A stretch of DNA of 64,000 nucleotides from a virus. Positions 26,382 through 35,561 of this stretch are shown piece after piece; the stretch's first letter is position 1, and every line of letters starts with the position of its first letter. The stretch covers positions 62,001 through 126,000 of IMG/VR virus record IMGVR_UViG_3300044641_009805; one strand, written 5' to 3'. The position numbers were made by a program, and so were the translations under genes. The notes beneath the pieces are model-generated. The model had not been told where the DNA came from, searched no databases, and saw only the letters and a program-made list of their open reading frames with translations.

Positions 26382-28286
26382 TCACTTAGCTATGCCTGCG
26401 AGCTTTGCCCAACGCTCTGCTTCATAACCCTCGTTGAGGGGTTGTGCCGAAGCCGAACGTGTTGCCTGAGAAGAAGATCCAAGAACGCGACCTTCTGTTA
26501 CAGGCTTACGCGGAGCTGCCAATGTCTTGGCGAGGCTCTCATATACAAGCTTCACTTCGCGGAGCGTGGCTGCTTCATCGAGCTGCGCAATAACCTGCGA
26601 TTTCTGGCGCGAGGTTAAGGCTTCTGATTGAAGAAGCTTGTTCGTGAACATGAGCTTGGCGTTGAGCAGATTCGTTTCTGCCAACTTGTTGCGGAGCTGA
26701 ACATCGCCTGCGCTCGCACCAGGTTTCACGTTGCTATTAGAGCGAACGTTGCTTGGACGCTTTGCTTCAGCAAGCGCCTCTGAAAGTTTGTTGAATCGTT
26801 TAACAGATTCGTTGTAACGCTTTGCGAATCCCGTGTAGGCTGCCTTGTGAGCATCTCCATGACGAGCAATTTCCTTGCGTTCAGAAAGTGTGCGGGTCTT
26901 GTTGAACTTTGCTTTAGATGCCTCATAAAGGCGTGCTGCGCCGCGAGCTCTTGCACGGAGAGACTCTTGAAGCTTTAGCTCTGCGACCATCTGACGACGG
27001 ATTGACTCACACTTAGCTGCTTCGTCGGCAGGGTTTTCAGCTCCCTCTTCATCTTCGTCAGCTTCATTGACTGGAGAATCAGACTGGACATTTGGCTGCT
27101 CAGCTCCTGAAGGCTTTGTTAATGAATCAGTTCTTTTAGCTGCTTCACCCTCTACGCCATAGGCTTCGTAGGTCTCATCCGTCATGCTAGCTTCGTCGAC
27201 TTCACTCAATGTCATCTCAAGAGGCTCGCCTTCTTCTTCGGCGTCGCCGAAGTCGTCAAACTCATCTGATCCAGGGGCTTCTCCCTTGGTTGAAGGAACT
27301 GCCTCTTCACGAATAGCCTTCATGCGTGCAATTTCACGACGTAACATGCCTTCGTCGATCTCGACAATCAAATTATCGTTGAGACGACGAGATTCTGTCG
27401 TCGGCATATTAGGCATAGACATTTCTTCCATGTCTTCTTCGTCCTCAGCGCCTTCTTCGTCATCTCCGCCGAGGTCTTCCATGTCATCGCCACCCTCTTC
27501 CTCGCCACCGAGGTCTTCCATGTCTTCGCCTGCTTCTTCGTCTTCCTCTTCGCCGCCTCCGGAGACCAAATTGACTCCAAGGCTCTCGAGGTCGACGTCG
27601 TCAGGAACTCCTGTTAATTCAATGCTAATTGTTTCTTCATCCAAACGACCATTTCTCTTCTTCATTTTAATCTCCTGAAGCTTTTCTAGTTTTTTTAAGC
27701 AATTCTGTATTTTAAGGTTACAGCTCAACTTTTGAGTTGAACTTACGATACGCGTGTTTGCATGTTCATAAAGCTCTGAGATCGTTTCTTCAAGAGAAGA
27801 GACTTTGTTTTCAAAGCTTTTTGATTCTTTCATGCTTTGTTCAATTGATGATAACGAATCGATCATCTTTTCGACATAGCGTAACTTTTCTTCAAATTCG
27901 CGGAGCGTTTCGTTCTTGCTCTTCGACGCGATTATCTCCATGACATCTTCAAGCGTTACCTCGGAAGCGGTTTGGTCCTCTTCAACTTTTTTCTCATCTT
28001 CTTCTGAGGTTAATTCGCCAATTGACATGGACATTTCGTTATTTTTAGCTTCAGGTCCTTTTTTAGTAGGATCATCTGTCAATATTTTATCATGATTTTT
28101 ATCATCATGATCATCCTCCGCAGACATGTCTGCGGAGGATTCTTCCAATAACTCTTTTTCTATCAGCTCACGAATTCGTGGAGCAACTGCCTCGATAACT
28201 GCTCTTTTAGCGTTATCTTCAGCTATTTCTTTTAGTTTTTTTACGTCTGCTATTGCTTCTTCGTAGAGCTGTTTAGACATTTTCAA
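26382..28286 (-). CDS. Prohead core scaffold protein (gp22-like)
   Basis: 634 residues, very acidic, mostly coiled coil. After a helical N-terminus (YEEAIADVKKLKEIAEDNAK) come Gly/Glu/Asp repeats (EDMEDLGGEEEGGDDMEDLG, about 245-285) and a conserved-looking C-terminal region: LRNKLAETNLLNAKLMFTNK, LTSRQKSQVIAQLDEA and LREVKLVYESL, a pattern I associate with T4-type core proteins. It ends ERWAKLAGIAK. It lies between protease and capsid exactly as T4 gene 22. It forms the inner prohead core and should be digested by the protease. Longer than T4 gp22 (269) because of the acidic repeats. Confidence 0.88.
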   Translation of the reverse strand: MKMSKQLYEEAIADVKKLKEIAEDNAKRAVIEAVAPRIRELIEKELLEESSADMSAEDDHDDKNHDKILTDDPTKKGPEAKNNEMSMSIGELTSEEDEKKVEEDQTASEVTLEDVMEIIASKSKNETLREFEEKLRYVEKMIDSLSSIEQSMKESKSFENKVSSLEETISELYEHANTRIVSSTQKLSCNLKIQNCLKKLEKLQEIKMKKRNGRLDEETISIELTGVPDDVDLESLGVNLVSGGGEEEDEEAGEDMEDLGGEEEGGDDMEDLGGDDEEGAEDEEDMEEMSMPNMPTTESRRLNDNLIVEIDEGMLRREIARMKAIREEAVPSTKGEAPGSDEFDDFGDAEEEGEPLEMTLSEVDEASMTDETYEAYGVEGEAAKRTDSLTKPSGAEQPNVQSDSPVNEADEDEEGAENPADEAAKCESIRRQMVAELKLQESLRARARGAARLYEASKAKFNKTRTLSERKEIARHGDAHKAAYTGFAKRYNESVKRFNKLSEALAEAKRPSNVRSNSNVKPGASAGDVQLRNKLAETNLLNAKLMFTNKLLQSEALTSRQKSQVIAQLDEAATLREVKLVYESLAKTLAAPRKPVTEGRVLGSSSQATRSASAQPLNEGYEAERWAKLAGIAK

Positions 28287-28308
28287 AAATTCTCCATTTC
28301 AATTATTG

Positions 28309-28803
28309 TCATGTTGATGAATCAGAGGTTCCCATTTTGGTGGCACCATTCAGCATCAAAGATCCAATTTTCTTAGCGTATTGTGCTGGTGAACGAGTGC
28401 CAGTTGCAGGACCTCCAGGGACATAGTTTGGTTTAACATCGACTGCCTTTATTCCAGGATCTGCGGACTTGTCGACGCCATCCGTCTTTCCAGGTCCAGG
28501 TGATGAAAGATCTGGTGTAAAAGAATTAGCAGGGTCTCCAGGATTTTTCCAAGCGCCATCAGCACCTGCTAATATATCTGGAGAATTTTCGTAGTTAAGA
28601 CTTACCTTGGGACCAAAGAATGCGTCGCCTGTCGTTGAAGAAGGAGCTAGATATGCATTGCCTGTGCTAACGACAGCTGCTCTATACTCATTTTCTTTTC
28701 CAACAAAATTTGCTGTCGGGGATTCTGGATACAGCTTGCTCATTAAATTATTTTTTGCGTTCGATTCCGGTGCGTACACCGTGTATTTCCCTTGTCCAGG
28801 CAT
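28309..28803 (-). CDS. Hypothetical head-region protein, 164 residues
   Basis: Starts MPGQGKYTVYAPESNAKNNL behind a strong AAGGAGG. Low in hydrophobic core residues and rich in Pro, Gly, Ser and Asp (PGDPANSFTPDLSSPGPGKT, YVPGGPATGTRSPAQYAKK); probably extended or disordered. The location between scaffold and the small core genes suggests a head component. No family identified; similar GxGKYTxYxxxxN N-termini are recalled from other phages in this position. Confidence 0.7.
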   Translation of the reverse strand: MPGQGKYTVYAPESNAKNNLMSKLYPESPTANFVGKENEYRAAVVSTGNAYLAPSSTTGDAFFGPKVSLNYENSPDILAGADGAWKNPGDPANSFTPDLSSPGPGKTDGVDKSADPGIKAVDVKPNYVPGGPATGTRSPAQYAKKIGSLMLNGATKMGTSDSST

Positions 28804-28830
28804 AATTTCCTCCTTAAAGATTAAGTAAGG

Positions 28831-29067
28831 TCACTTGTTTCGAAGAGCTCTTTTTGCTTCACGAATTTTCTCTAAACGTTTCACTAATCTAGCTTCTTCA
28901 AGACCAAGTGCCTTGTAATAATTATGAGGATTCTCAATAGTATCTGCAAATTCATCAGCATCTACTTCTTCGGCATCTTTTGCTGCATCTTCTGTGCTAC
29001 GTTCTGCCTTAAATTTTGCGACCTCTTGCATGATGATTCTCTTCAACAAATTCGATGTTAGTTTCAT
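28831..29067 (-). CDS. Small prohead-core-type protein (MKLT N-terminus), 78 residues
   Basis: ATG 29067 gives MKLTSNLLKRIIMQEVAKFK. The helical signal is followed by a very acidic stretch (STEDAAKDAEEVDADEFADT) and a basic helix (LEEARLVKRLEKIREAKRAL). Position and composition recall the small T4 core proteins gp67 and gp68 encoded between portal and scaffold. CCTATATATTT (29087-29097, minus strand) and AAAGGTG precede the start. Confidence 0.75.
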   Translation of the reverse strand: MKLTSNLLKRIIMQEVAKFKAERSTEDAAKDAEEVDADEFADTIENPHNYYKALGLEEARLVKRLEKIREAKRALRNK

Positions 29068-29124
29068 AAAAAGACACCTTTCGTGCAAATATATAGGCTA
29101 AGTATTCTAATCTATTTTAAAACA

Positions 29125-29550
29125 TCAAAATTTCTTTGATGTGTCCATAAACGCTAGCGCTGCCCATTTCGACGCTGCTTCATCCCCAAATAGTTCTTCT
29201 GGATTTGTAGAAGCTACGATTCTTTCTACAGAACCAACCGGTTGTGGTGTGTGATTGTGACCTTCATTCATTAACATGTTTGGTAGTGTAGTTGAAGCTG
29301 TGTCAGCTAAAATTGCAGCAAGAATAGGATCACCTTTAGACTCTGTCTTTATGACTTCGCTTATTCTTTTCTTATCCATTATCTGATTTCTTTGGCCATA
29401 AGAAATCATATCAGCAGGTTTTTTATGCACTTTTTTTTCTTGAAAAGCGAATGACTCTTTTAATTTTGTGGAATTTCCCATGCCTTCGGATAAAATTTCC
29501 ACAAGACATTCTTTCACTAGATCTTTCAGTTCATTACGAGTCATTTTCAT
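29125..29550 (-). CDS. Conserved head-module protein (MKMT N-terminus), 141 residues
   Basis: Starts MKMTRNELKDLVKECLVEIL, with ILSE/G at residues 20-24 as a possible protease site. Later ILAAILADTASTTLPNMLMN and the C-terminal LFGDEAASKWAALAFMD. The ADTAxTTL and AAxxWAALAF elements are familiar from proteins next to the prohead protease in other T4-type phages (recalled). It carries both an N-terminal signal and a C-terminal W-x2-LA motif related to RWxxLAGI. Likely a core or internal protein. Confidence 0.8.
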   Translation of the reverse strand: MKMTRNELKDLVKECLVEILSEGMGNSTKLKESFAFQEKKVHKKPADMISYGQRNQIMDKKRISEVIKTESKGDPILAAILADTASTTLPNMLMNEGHNHTPQPVGSVERIVASTNPEELFGDEAASKWAALAFMDTSKKF

Positions 29551-29580
29551 ATGGCTGCTTCCTTTTTGACCCTTACAATA

Positions 29581-30189
29581 TTACTTCTTTGTAGATAAAA
29601 TATCATTAATAATTCTATTGATTCTGTCAGAACGATTAAAAATTCCTCTTACCTCAGAGGGATTTATTGTTTTTCCTTCTGCCATCATGAACGCACCTGG
29701 TGTTGATGGTTCAGAAACATAGTCCCAACAGATCAATTGAAAATCATCTTGAACTATCTGATAATCGCCTTGCTTTTTTGTAGAACCAACTCCTCTAGAT
29801 GATATTCCTAATTTTACTCCGCTTTCGACTAAGGATTGTAGTATCTTACCAGAAGGGGTGTCTAGAATTTCCACGCTTCCATAGACGACATCTCCGTCTA
29901 AGTATGCTTCACGAACTATATGAGAAACATTTTTTAAATTTACCACTGAAGAATCAGGATGATCTAACTCTCCTAAAGCTCTATTTTCAGCTATAAACTT
30001 TTGATAGTTTCTTATTTCTCTTTCTAGAATATTTTTCGGGTAGATTCTGCCATTTTGATTCAAGGTATCTGCTTTTTGCAGAATACCTTTCATCAAGATT
30101 TTTCCATCGTTCTTTTCTCTGGACTCTTTTATAGTTTCAGAAGAATAATCAAATATTTCATAAGAATTTAAGAGTTTCAAGTCAGACAT
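29581..30189 (-). CDS. Prohead core protease (T4 gp21-type, S78/S80-like fold)
   Basis: 202 residues, close to T4 gp21 (212). The catalytic His is His77 in GELDHPDSS and the nucleophile Ser130 or Ser131 in KLGISSRGVGS; the third residue is probably in the VSEPSTPGAFM region. The family matures proheads by cleaving scaffold, internal proteins and capsid after (L/I)xE. AGGAGG 8 nt before the ATG; the gene overlaps the upstream 30182-31042 gene by 8 bp. Confidence 0.93.
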   Translation of the reverse strand: MSDLKLLNSYEIFDYSSETIKESREKNDGKILMKGILQKADTLNQNGRIYPKNILEREIRNYQKFIAENRALGELDHPDSSVVNLKNVSHIVREAYLDGDVVYGSVEILDTPSGKILQSLVESGVKLGISSRGVGSTKKQGDYQIVQDDFQLICWDYVSEPSTPGAFMMAEGKTINPSEVRGIFNRSDRINRIINDILSTKK

Positions 30190-31042
30190 TTGACCCTCCT
30201 GAAGTTAGTTCATCAACTAACTTTGCGTATAACATGTATTCAGAAATAGTGGAATCGTTAACTTCATTTAACGGTTCGAACAACTTATTCTTTACTTCTA
30301 ATAATTTAGTGTTCAAATACTTTGAAGATTCTTTTGACTCCAGATAATCATTGATAGATTCCAATAATCTTTCTCTTATTTCACTCAATTTTTTTAAGAT
30401 CGTAGAGCTGTCGTCATTGGCTGTAGCAAAAGCATAAGCTTTGATAAGAGATTTTTGATCAGACGTAAGAGCTCCATCGTATTTTTCGCTTAACTTCTTC
30501 ATCATGACTTTCATAAGAAGACGATTCGTTCCTACTGAGTTTTCGTTGACCTTTTCTTCTTGCAACTGACTCTTTGGAGAAACAAGCCACTTCATCAATG
30601 CTTCTTCATATTCAGCTGTTTTTTGCAAGTCAGAATTAGGGTTCCTCCAACTGTTGAGCAAATTCTGTATTGTTGCAAACATCTTGTATTCATTGATATG
30701 CTGGTCATAAAAATTATCGTCTTTTAATTGGTGGTTTATACTCCTAATTAAAATTGATTTTTCTCTGTCTAATTCATGCATATCATGACTTCTAGCAGCG
30801 TTTTTTGCTTCAAAAATTATTGAAGCAGCAATTGATTCTGATCCAACTGTAGTTTTCATTAAAGCATTTATGAGTCTAAATTCTCTATATAACTCAGTAC
30901 CAGATTTGAAATTTTGCTTAATGATTTTAAGCGCTTTTGATGATTGAGGTTTGTTATTTTCTACGAGCGCTTTTGATATGGTTTTAATTAGAAACTCGTA
31001 AATTAATCCAGTATTTCTTTTTTTATTATGTGAGGATGACAT
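30182..31042 (-). CDS. Conserved head-module protein between portal and protease
   Basis: 286 residues from ATG 31042 (MSSSHNKKRNTGLIYEFLIK); an in-frame TTG at 31051 is too close to the AAAGGA. All-helical, basic at the N-terminus. NTGLIYEFLxxxISxALVE and FKxGTELYREFRLxNAL recall a protein of the same position in marine T4-like phages, annotated only as hypothetical. No enzymatic motif is visible. Probably part of prohead assembly. Confidence 0.75.
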   Translation of the reverse strand: MSSSHNKKRNTGLIYEFLIKTISKALVENNKPQSSKALKIIKQNFKSGTELYREFRLINALMKTTVGSESIAASIIFEAKNAARSHDMHELDREKSILIRSINHQLKDDNFYDQHINEYKMFATIQNLLNSWRNPNSDLQKTAEYEEALMKWLVSPKSQLQEEKVNENSVGTNRLLMKVMMKKLSEKYDGALTSDQKSLIKAYAFATANDDSSTILKKLSEIRERLLESINDYLESKESSKYLNTKLLEVKNKLFEPLNEVNDSTISEYMLYAKLVDELTSGGSNV

Positions 31043-31093
31043 TCTGGTCAATTCCTTTCAACAGTTGAATTACTCTAATGAATAGATATACTT

Positions 31094-33082
31094 TCAGTCT
31101 TCGATGTCAAGATCTAAAGCCGCTTCCTCGTTAGATTCTGTTAATAATCCTTCTTTATTTTTTTGAATCTTCAAAGCTACTGTCATCTTTTTTAGAGAAG
31201 ACATTACATCAGGAGGAAGACTTGTCACGTGATAAGTTTCGTTTATCGACTCTGATAATCCTAATGGATCTTTAAATTGGTTTTTTAACCACTTCGTATC
31301 ATACGGGTCATTCAACGCTTGATGAGTTGACGTCATTTTTACGAAATCTGGTTCATGTAGTTGCCATTTTTTTCTTCTAGAACTATCATACTGCGCTTTT
31401 TTATTGCTGTATTTAGTCTTATTTGATTTCTTTATGGGTAGCTTGTCTTTTTCGTATAAATTTGGCATTTGTTCGGGTTCATCTACCGATAATAGCAACT
31501 TTGCATCAGGAGATGCATCATCTGAAGGTTTATCTCCTGCAAATAATCCGCCTCCTCCGCCGCCTGCTTCTTCTTCTTCGCCTCCTGCTTCTTCTCCAGC
31601 AGGCGCTTCTTCTTCACCTCCGCCTGCTTCTTCTTCGCCACCAGCAGGCGCTTCTTCTTCACCTTCAGGTTTAGCAGCTTCTACTTCAGCATCAATGATC
31701 TTTTCTTGCTTTCTTTGTTCATTGATTGCAAGAATTTGTTCGTCATTCAATCCCCAAATTTCTTTTTGAATAAATCTTTTGCTTCCCATTCCTTCAGGTA
31801 AAGCACCACCTATTTCAAACTTTGATCTCCAGAGTTCTAGCTTCTGTTGTTGGGCAACAGTCGAAGGGTTAGAAAGACGTAAAGTAAAGTTTTGTAAATC
31901 TTCGTTGTCAAATCCATTTGCATAAAGATGTATAATCGCCAACTTATTAAGTTCAGAAACAATCGTCTTTTGAACCACATTTATCGTTCTAGAAAATCTG
32001 ATATCTTCTTGAGCTAATGTAGCTTTTGAAGACAACATTTCATCATATCCCAAATAAGCTCTTGGAATTTTTAATGCGGCAAATAGCTTTTTTTGAATGT
32101 AAGCTACATCTTCAACCGAAGCTGCATTTTGACCACCTGCCAAGGTGTCAATCTTTGTTCCGCTTTCTCCGCCTCTCACTGGAATGAAATAATCATCTTC
32201 TACACTCAAAGGAGAATATCTTAGATCGACCCTACCTGTGTTCCTATCAACAACTTGATTAGTTCTAAGGTTCTTTCTTTGTTCTTCAACGTACATTGGA
32301 ACGTTCTCGGCCGGAATATTCGCAACGTCTACGTAAAATACACGACGTTCTGGTGCGCGGACAACTCTATACACAAGCATAGCGTCTTCAAGAAGAATTA
32401 GTTGACGCCAGATTCTTCTGGCGGCTTCTATGACTGAAGATCCATAAGGTAGAAACATGTCATTTCCGATGTACCTAAAATGAGAAATTTCCCAATTTTC
32501 TAATGTTCTATTTCCCATAGTCGTCCAACGATATCTTACTGCAAATGGATCTTCTCTATCGTAATTTTCTTCTCTTTCAATTTCGTTTACTGGAATTGGG
32601 AATGCGTTGATAACTCCTTGCGTGGGAGATACATCATTATAGAGAAAGAAGTCTCCATACTTAACCAAATTTCTAGCCCATGAACGTAAGTTAAATTCTA
32701 CATTTAGAGTGTTGTAGAATAGATCTTCTAATATCTGTTTTATTTTTTCGTTATCTGAATAAATGTGAAGTACTCTACCCTTTTCATCTTGCGCGCATGT
32801 TTCGTCGGCGTAGATATCGAGCGCCGCAGCAATTTCAGGCGTATATTCCATCTCTGCAAAATCTTGATATCTCATCAAACGTTCTGACAAGTTATAAGAA
32901 TTTGCAGTTATAGTAGAATAAGTGGGAGACATTGAACGCTGAAACAACAAGGCCGCTGACGATTTAGCTTTGTCAGCAACCGCTATTGTAGTGTCTAATG
33001 TCCGAATCTTTCTCTTGACTACAGGACCGCTTTTAAATAAGCGAGTAAGACGCTGAAATAAATTTTTTTCTTCTTTTGCCAC
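31094..33082 (-). CDS. Portal protein (T4 gp20-type)
   Basis: 662 residues from GTG 33082. The portal core is clear: RYQDFAEMEYTPEIAAALDI, YADETCAQDEKGRVL, PFAVRYRWTTMGNRTLENWE, VYRVVRAPERRVFYVDVANI, AFLKIPRAYLGYDE-like AALKIPRAYLGYDEMLSSKA and EDIRFSRTINVVQKTIVSEL. It differs from T4 gp20 (524) by an extra C-terminal region, including about 45 residues of Glu/Gly/Ala/Pro repeats (around 480-525) and a tail with KWLKNQFKDPLGL. It forms the twelve-fold ring for DNA entry and exit. Confidence 0.95.
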   Translation of the reverse strand: MAKEEKNLFQRLTRLFKSGPVVKRKIRTLDTTIAVADKAKSSAALLFQRSMSPTYSTITANSYNLSERLMRYQDFAEMEYTPEIAAALDIYADETCAQDEKGRVLHIYSDNEKIKQILEDLFYNTLNVEFNLRSWARNLVKYGDFFLYNDVSPTQGVINAFPIPVNEIEREENYDREDPFAVRYRWTTMGNRTLENWEISHFRYIGNDMFLPYGSSVIEAARRIWRQLILLEDAMLVYRVVRAPERRVFYVDVANIPAENVPMYVEEQRKNLRTNQVVDRNTGRVDLRYSPLSVEDDYFIPVRGGESGTKIDTLAGGQNAASVEDVAYIQKKLFAALKIPRAYLGYDEMLSSKATLAQEDIRFSRTINVVQKTIVSELNKLAIIHLYANGFDNEDLQNFTLRLSNPSTVAQQQKLELWRSKFEIGGALPEGMGSKRFIQKEIWGLNDEQILAINEQRKQEKIIDAEVEAAKPEGEEEAPAGGEEEAGGGEEEAPAGEEAGGEEEEAGGGGGGLFAGDKPSDDASPDAKLLLSVDEPEQMPNLYEKDKLPIKKSNKTKYSNKKAQYDSSRRKKWQLHEPDFVKMTSTHQALNDPYDTKWLKNQFKDPLGLSESINETYHVTSLPPDVMSSLKKMTVALKIQKNKEGLLTESNEEAALDLDIED

Positions 33083-33140
33083 GTTCTATAACCCTACGTA
33101 TGAATATATTACTATAGAGTTATCTTGGGTAATAAATTCT

Positions 33141-33449
33141 TCAATCAACATCTTTAGTTGGTTTAAAAGTTACTCTTTGCTTTTCGGCCATTGTTGTTGA
33201 TTGTGGCACGTAGCTTGTAGGATTCTCTATCATTTTTTCAAGAGTGTCCTTCACGTTTTTTAAATGAGGAGTCAATGCATTAATAGCATCGGCGGTTGCA
33301 TTCTGTTCGAAATCTATGATTTCTTCATATAAATCTGCTGCAGAAGAAATTAAAGATTTTACCCCTGAAGAATCCACTCCTTCCATTAGTGCTTCTTTTT
33401 GTAGCAAAATTTTTGCATGAAGTTCAACAGAATTTAACTTTTTTGGCAT
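33141..33449 (-). CDS. Hypothetical helical protein, 102 residues
   Basis: MPKKLNSVELHAKILLQKEA, two long helices (SLISSAADLYEEIIDFEQNA, LTPHLKNVKDTLEKMIENP) and a basic tail. It sits between terminase and portal, where T4 has the tail sheath and tube genes. No family recognised; head or neck role inferred only from position. Confidence 0.65.
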   Translation of the reverse strand: MPKKLNSVELHAKILLQKEALMEGVDSSGVKSLISSAADLYEEIIDFEQNATADAINALTPHLKNVKDTLEKMIENPTSYVPQSTTMAEKQRVTFKPTKDVD

Positions 33450-33495
33450 ATTAGTCTCTTTTATCGTAACAGTAATGTCAAATATTTATTACGCT

Positions 33496-35139
33496 TCAAC
33501 GATACAACCAAGATAAATCTGCAATTAGTGGATCAGAATTAGCGTTGACATGTTTAACGTCGGTTGGTTCTCGCAATTTATACACATTTTGAGGATTAAT
33601 TCCAGTTGAAGCTCTTAATGAAGGACTGATGTATGGACTAGCTGAATTAGGGCCATTAGGAATTTCATTTAATTCTCTTCTAGAGATACCCGTCGCTTTT
33701 AGCATAGCATATGCCATAGCCATAGCAGATTCATTAGCACCACTTCCGTCTTCAACTAGCCACGCACCAATAGCAAGACTCATGATTAAATCATCATGAC
33801 TATCTTTAGAAGCCATAGGCTTATTACCATTCCAAATAAAAGCCTGAAGTTGATCGTACAGGCGTTGAGAATGGCACCTTAAAACCTTATTTCTTATAAG
33901 TTCTTCAAGCTTTGTTAAAACTTGAACTCTCGTTTTTTGATTCGTTGGGAATCCTGGTAGTTCTGAAGGATCTACTGAAGAGTAAGAAAACGGATCACCT
34001 TTATTGTTGTGGTAATACAATCGTGGATATCCGGAGTCTCTAAGCTTAACATTCACGAAATATCCAAATGTGTTATTCTCTGGACAGATGAAAGCATTAT
34101 TATATTTTTTACCCCATTCAGCCAATAACTCTGCAAACTTTTCTGGAGGTATTTTACCCATGTATTCTGCTACAATCTCACAAGCAGATTGATCTATTAC
34201 ATGAAACGCAGAATAATCTGATGCATCGCCTCTAGCAACATCTGCAGAAATTACATATGATTTTTCTGGTGAAGGGTGATCCCATATCCAAACGTTTCTA
34301 TCAAATCCTGATTTTTCAATAGGAGGAGATATTTTGGATCTTAAATCTTCTAGATCTTCTGACTGTAAGAACGTATCTCCAGACGTGATAAAATCGCAAA
34401 GATATTCTTGACTAACTTTTCTTTTTGGTAGATTTCTAGTTTCTTTTGTAAACCAAACTTCATCGTGCTCTGGGTGAACAGTCCACGGAAGTCTTATCGG
34501 ATTAAATTCGTTAGCCCCAGCTTCTGCTTCAACCCATAATCTGTAATATAAACCACCTACTCCATTAGGAGAAGAAATTAGAATAGCGTTACCACCTGTC
34601 GTAAGCGTGGGATAGAGACCTGTCCATATCGTGTCAAAATCTCTAATAAATGCACACTCGTCTACAATTAGCAAAGATAGAGCTTCAGAACGGCCTGCAT
34701 CTTCCGACGTAGGTACAGCCTTTATCTGAGATCCATTGCTAAAAGATATTTGTTGCTTTGATGGCTCAAACTTGGGCATCAAAAGCCATTTTGGCAAAGA
34801 TTGTAGTAAAACAGCTACTTTCTTAATAAAGTTCTGAGCAGTAGCAAGTTTTGTTGCAATAACTAATACGTTTTTATCTTTGTAAAAAATAGCTAACCAA
34901 GTGGCATATGCAGCTGAAACCGTTGATAAACCCAGCTGTCTGGATTTTAGCACAATGTTAAATCTATGCTTTTGAAAGTTTTCTAAGCATTCATCTTGAA
35001 AAGGATACAACTCAAATGGAATCGTGCCTTTTAATGGATGCTGGATTCTTGCGTAGTGCTTTATAAAATACGACGGATCTTTACCACAACGAATTATCTC
35101 GTTGACTTGTTGCTGTTTTGTTAACGTTTTTTCAGACAT
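33496..35139 (-). CDS. terL: Terminase large subunit (T4 gp17-type)
   Basis: 547 residues. The ATPase part has Walker A SRQLGLST (66-73), Walker B LLIVDE (156-161) and the coupling motif ISSPNG (189-194). The nuclease part starts at ISADVARGDASDYSAF (Asp300) with further acidic positions in ICPENN and SHDDLIMSLA. It cuts concatemers and pumps DNA through the portal. The ATG overlaps the stop of the upstream 35139-35519 gene. No intron or insertion. Confidence 0.96.
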   Translation of the reverse strand: MSEKTLTKQQQVNEIIRCGKDPSYFIKHYARIQHPLKGTIPFELYPFQDECLENFQKHRFNIVLKSRQLGLSTVSAAYATWLAIFYKDKNVLVIATKLATAQNFIKKVAVLLQSLPKWLLMPKFEPSKQQISFSNGSQIKAVPTSEDAGRSEALSLLIVDECAFIRDFDTIWTGLYPTLTTGGNAILISSPNGVGGLYYRLWVEAEAGANEFNPIRLPWTVHPEHDEVWFTKETRNLPKRKVSQEYLCDFITSGDTFLQSEDLEDLRSKISPPIEKSGFDRNVWIWDHPSPEKSYVISADVARGDASDYSAFHVIDQSACEIVAEYMGKIPPEKFAELLAEWGKKYNNAFICPENNTFGYFVNVKLRDSGYPRLYYHNNKGDPFSYSSVDPSELPGFPTNQKTRVQVLTKLEELIRNKVLRCHSQRLYDQLQAFIWNGNKPMASKDSHDDLIMSLAIGAWLVEDGSGANESAMAMAYAMLKATGISRRELNEIPNGPNSASPYISPSLRASTGINPQNVYKLREPTDVKHVNANSDPLIADLSWLYR

Positions 35140-35519
35140 TATGCTAGTTCAAATATACACTTTCTTCTGTACAAAGCAGTTCTTTTTGGATTGTGAACAT
35201 TAAGACCAATTATTTCAACAGATTCGCCTGAAGAAACTTCTTTAACTTTTAAAGACTGTCCAGACAGATCTTTATATTTGCTTTTAACGTTATCAACTAT
35301 CGATTTCACATTTTTTACAGCTTGCTCAGACTCAAATAATTTTACTCTAAGCATTTCTCGCTCTGAAGCAAAGTTAATCACAGTCTGATAAACCAAGTGA
35401 AGTTGATTTTGACCAGCAAGCGACATTTTTGCTGAAAAACCTGAAGTCAAAGGCATGGAAGATCTACCCCATGATGTATCGATTGCTTCTCCAAGAGAAC
35501 TAAGATCAATATCAGCCAT
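35139..35519 (-). CDS. Hypothetical protein upstream of terminase
   Basis: 126 residues. MADIDLSSLGEAIDTSWGRS, then a helix QLHLVYQTVINFASEREMLR and a C-terminal beta part GESVEIIGLNVHNPKRTALY. It overlaps the terminase start by one base. In many phages this slot holds the small terminase; no helix-turn-helix is visible and it is about the size of T4 gp16 (164) or less, so small terminase is possible but unsupported by motif. Confidence 0.6.
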   Translation of the reverse strand: MADIDLSSLGEAIDTSWGRSSMPLTSGFSAKMSLAGQNQLHLVYQTVINFASEREMLRVKLFESEQAVKNVKSIVDNVKSKYKDLSGQSLKVKEVSSGESVEIIGLNVHNPKRTALYRRKCIFELA

Positions 35520-35561
35520 TTTTTCCTCTTCAAAAACAAAGATAACTATGTATCATCACAT

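Noticed and set aside
27184-27678. Ser/Pro-rich plus-strand frame opposite the scaffold gene
   Set aside because: Shadow of the acidic repeat region on the other strand; no start signals.
31404-31769. Ser/Pro-rich plus-strand frame opposite the portal gene
   Set aside because: Shadow of the Glu/Gly/Ala repeat of the portal protein.
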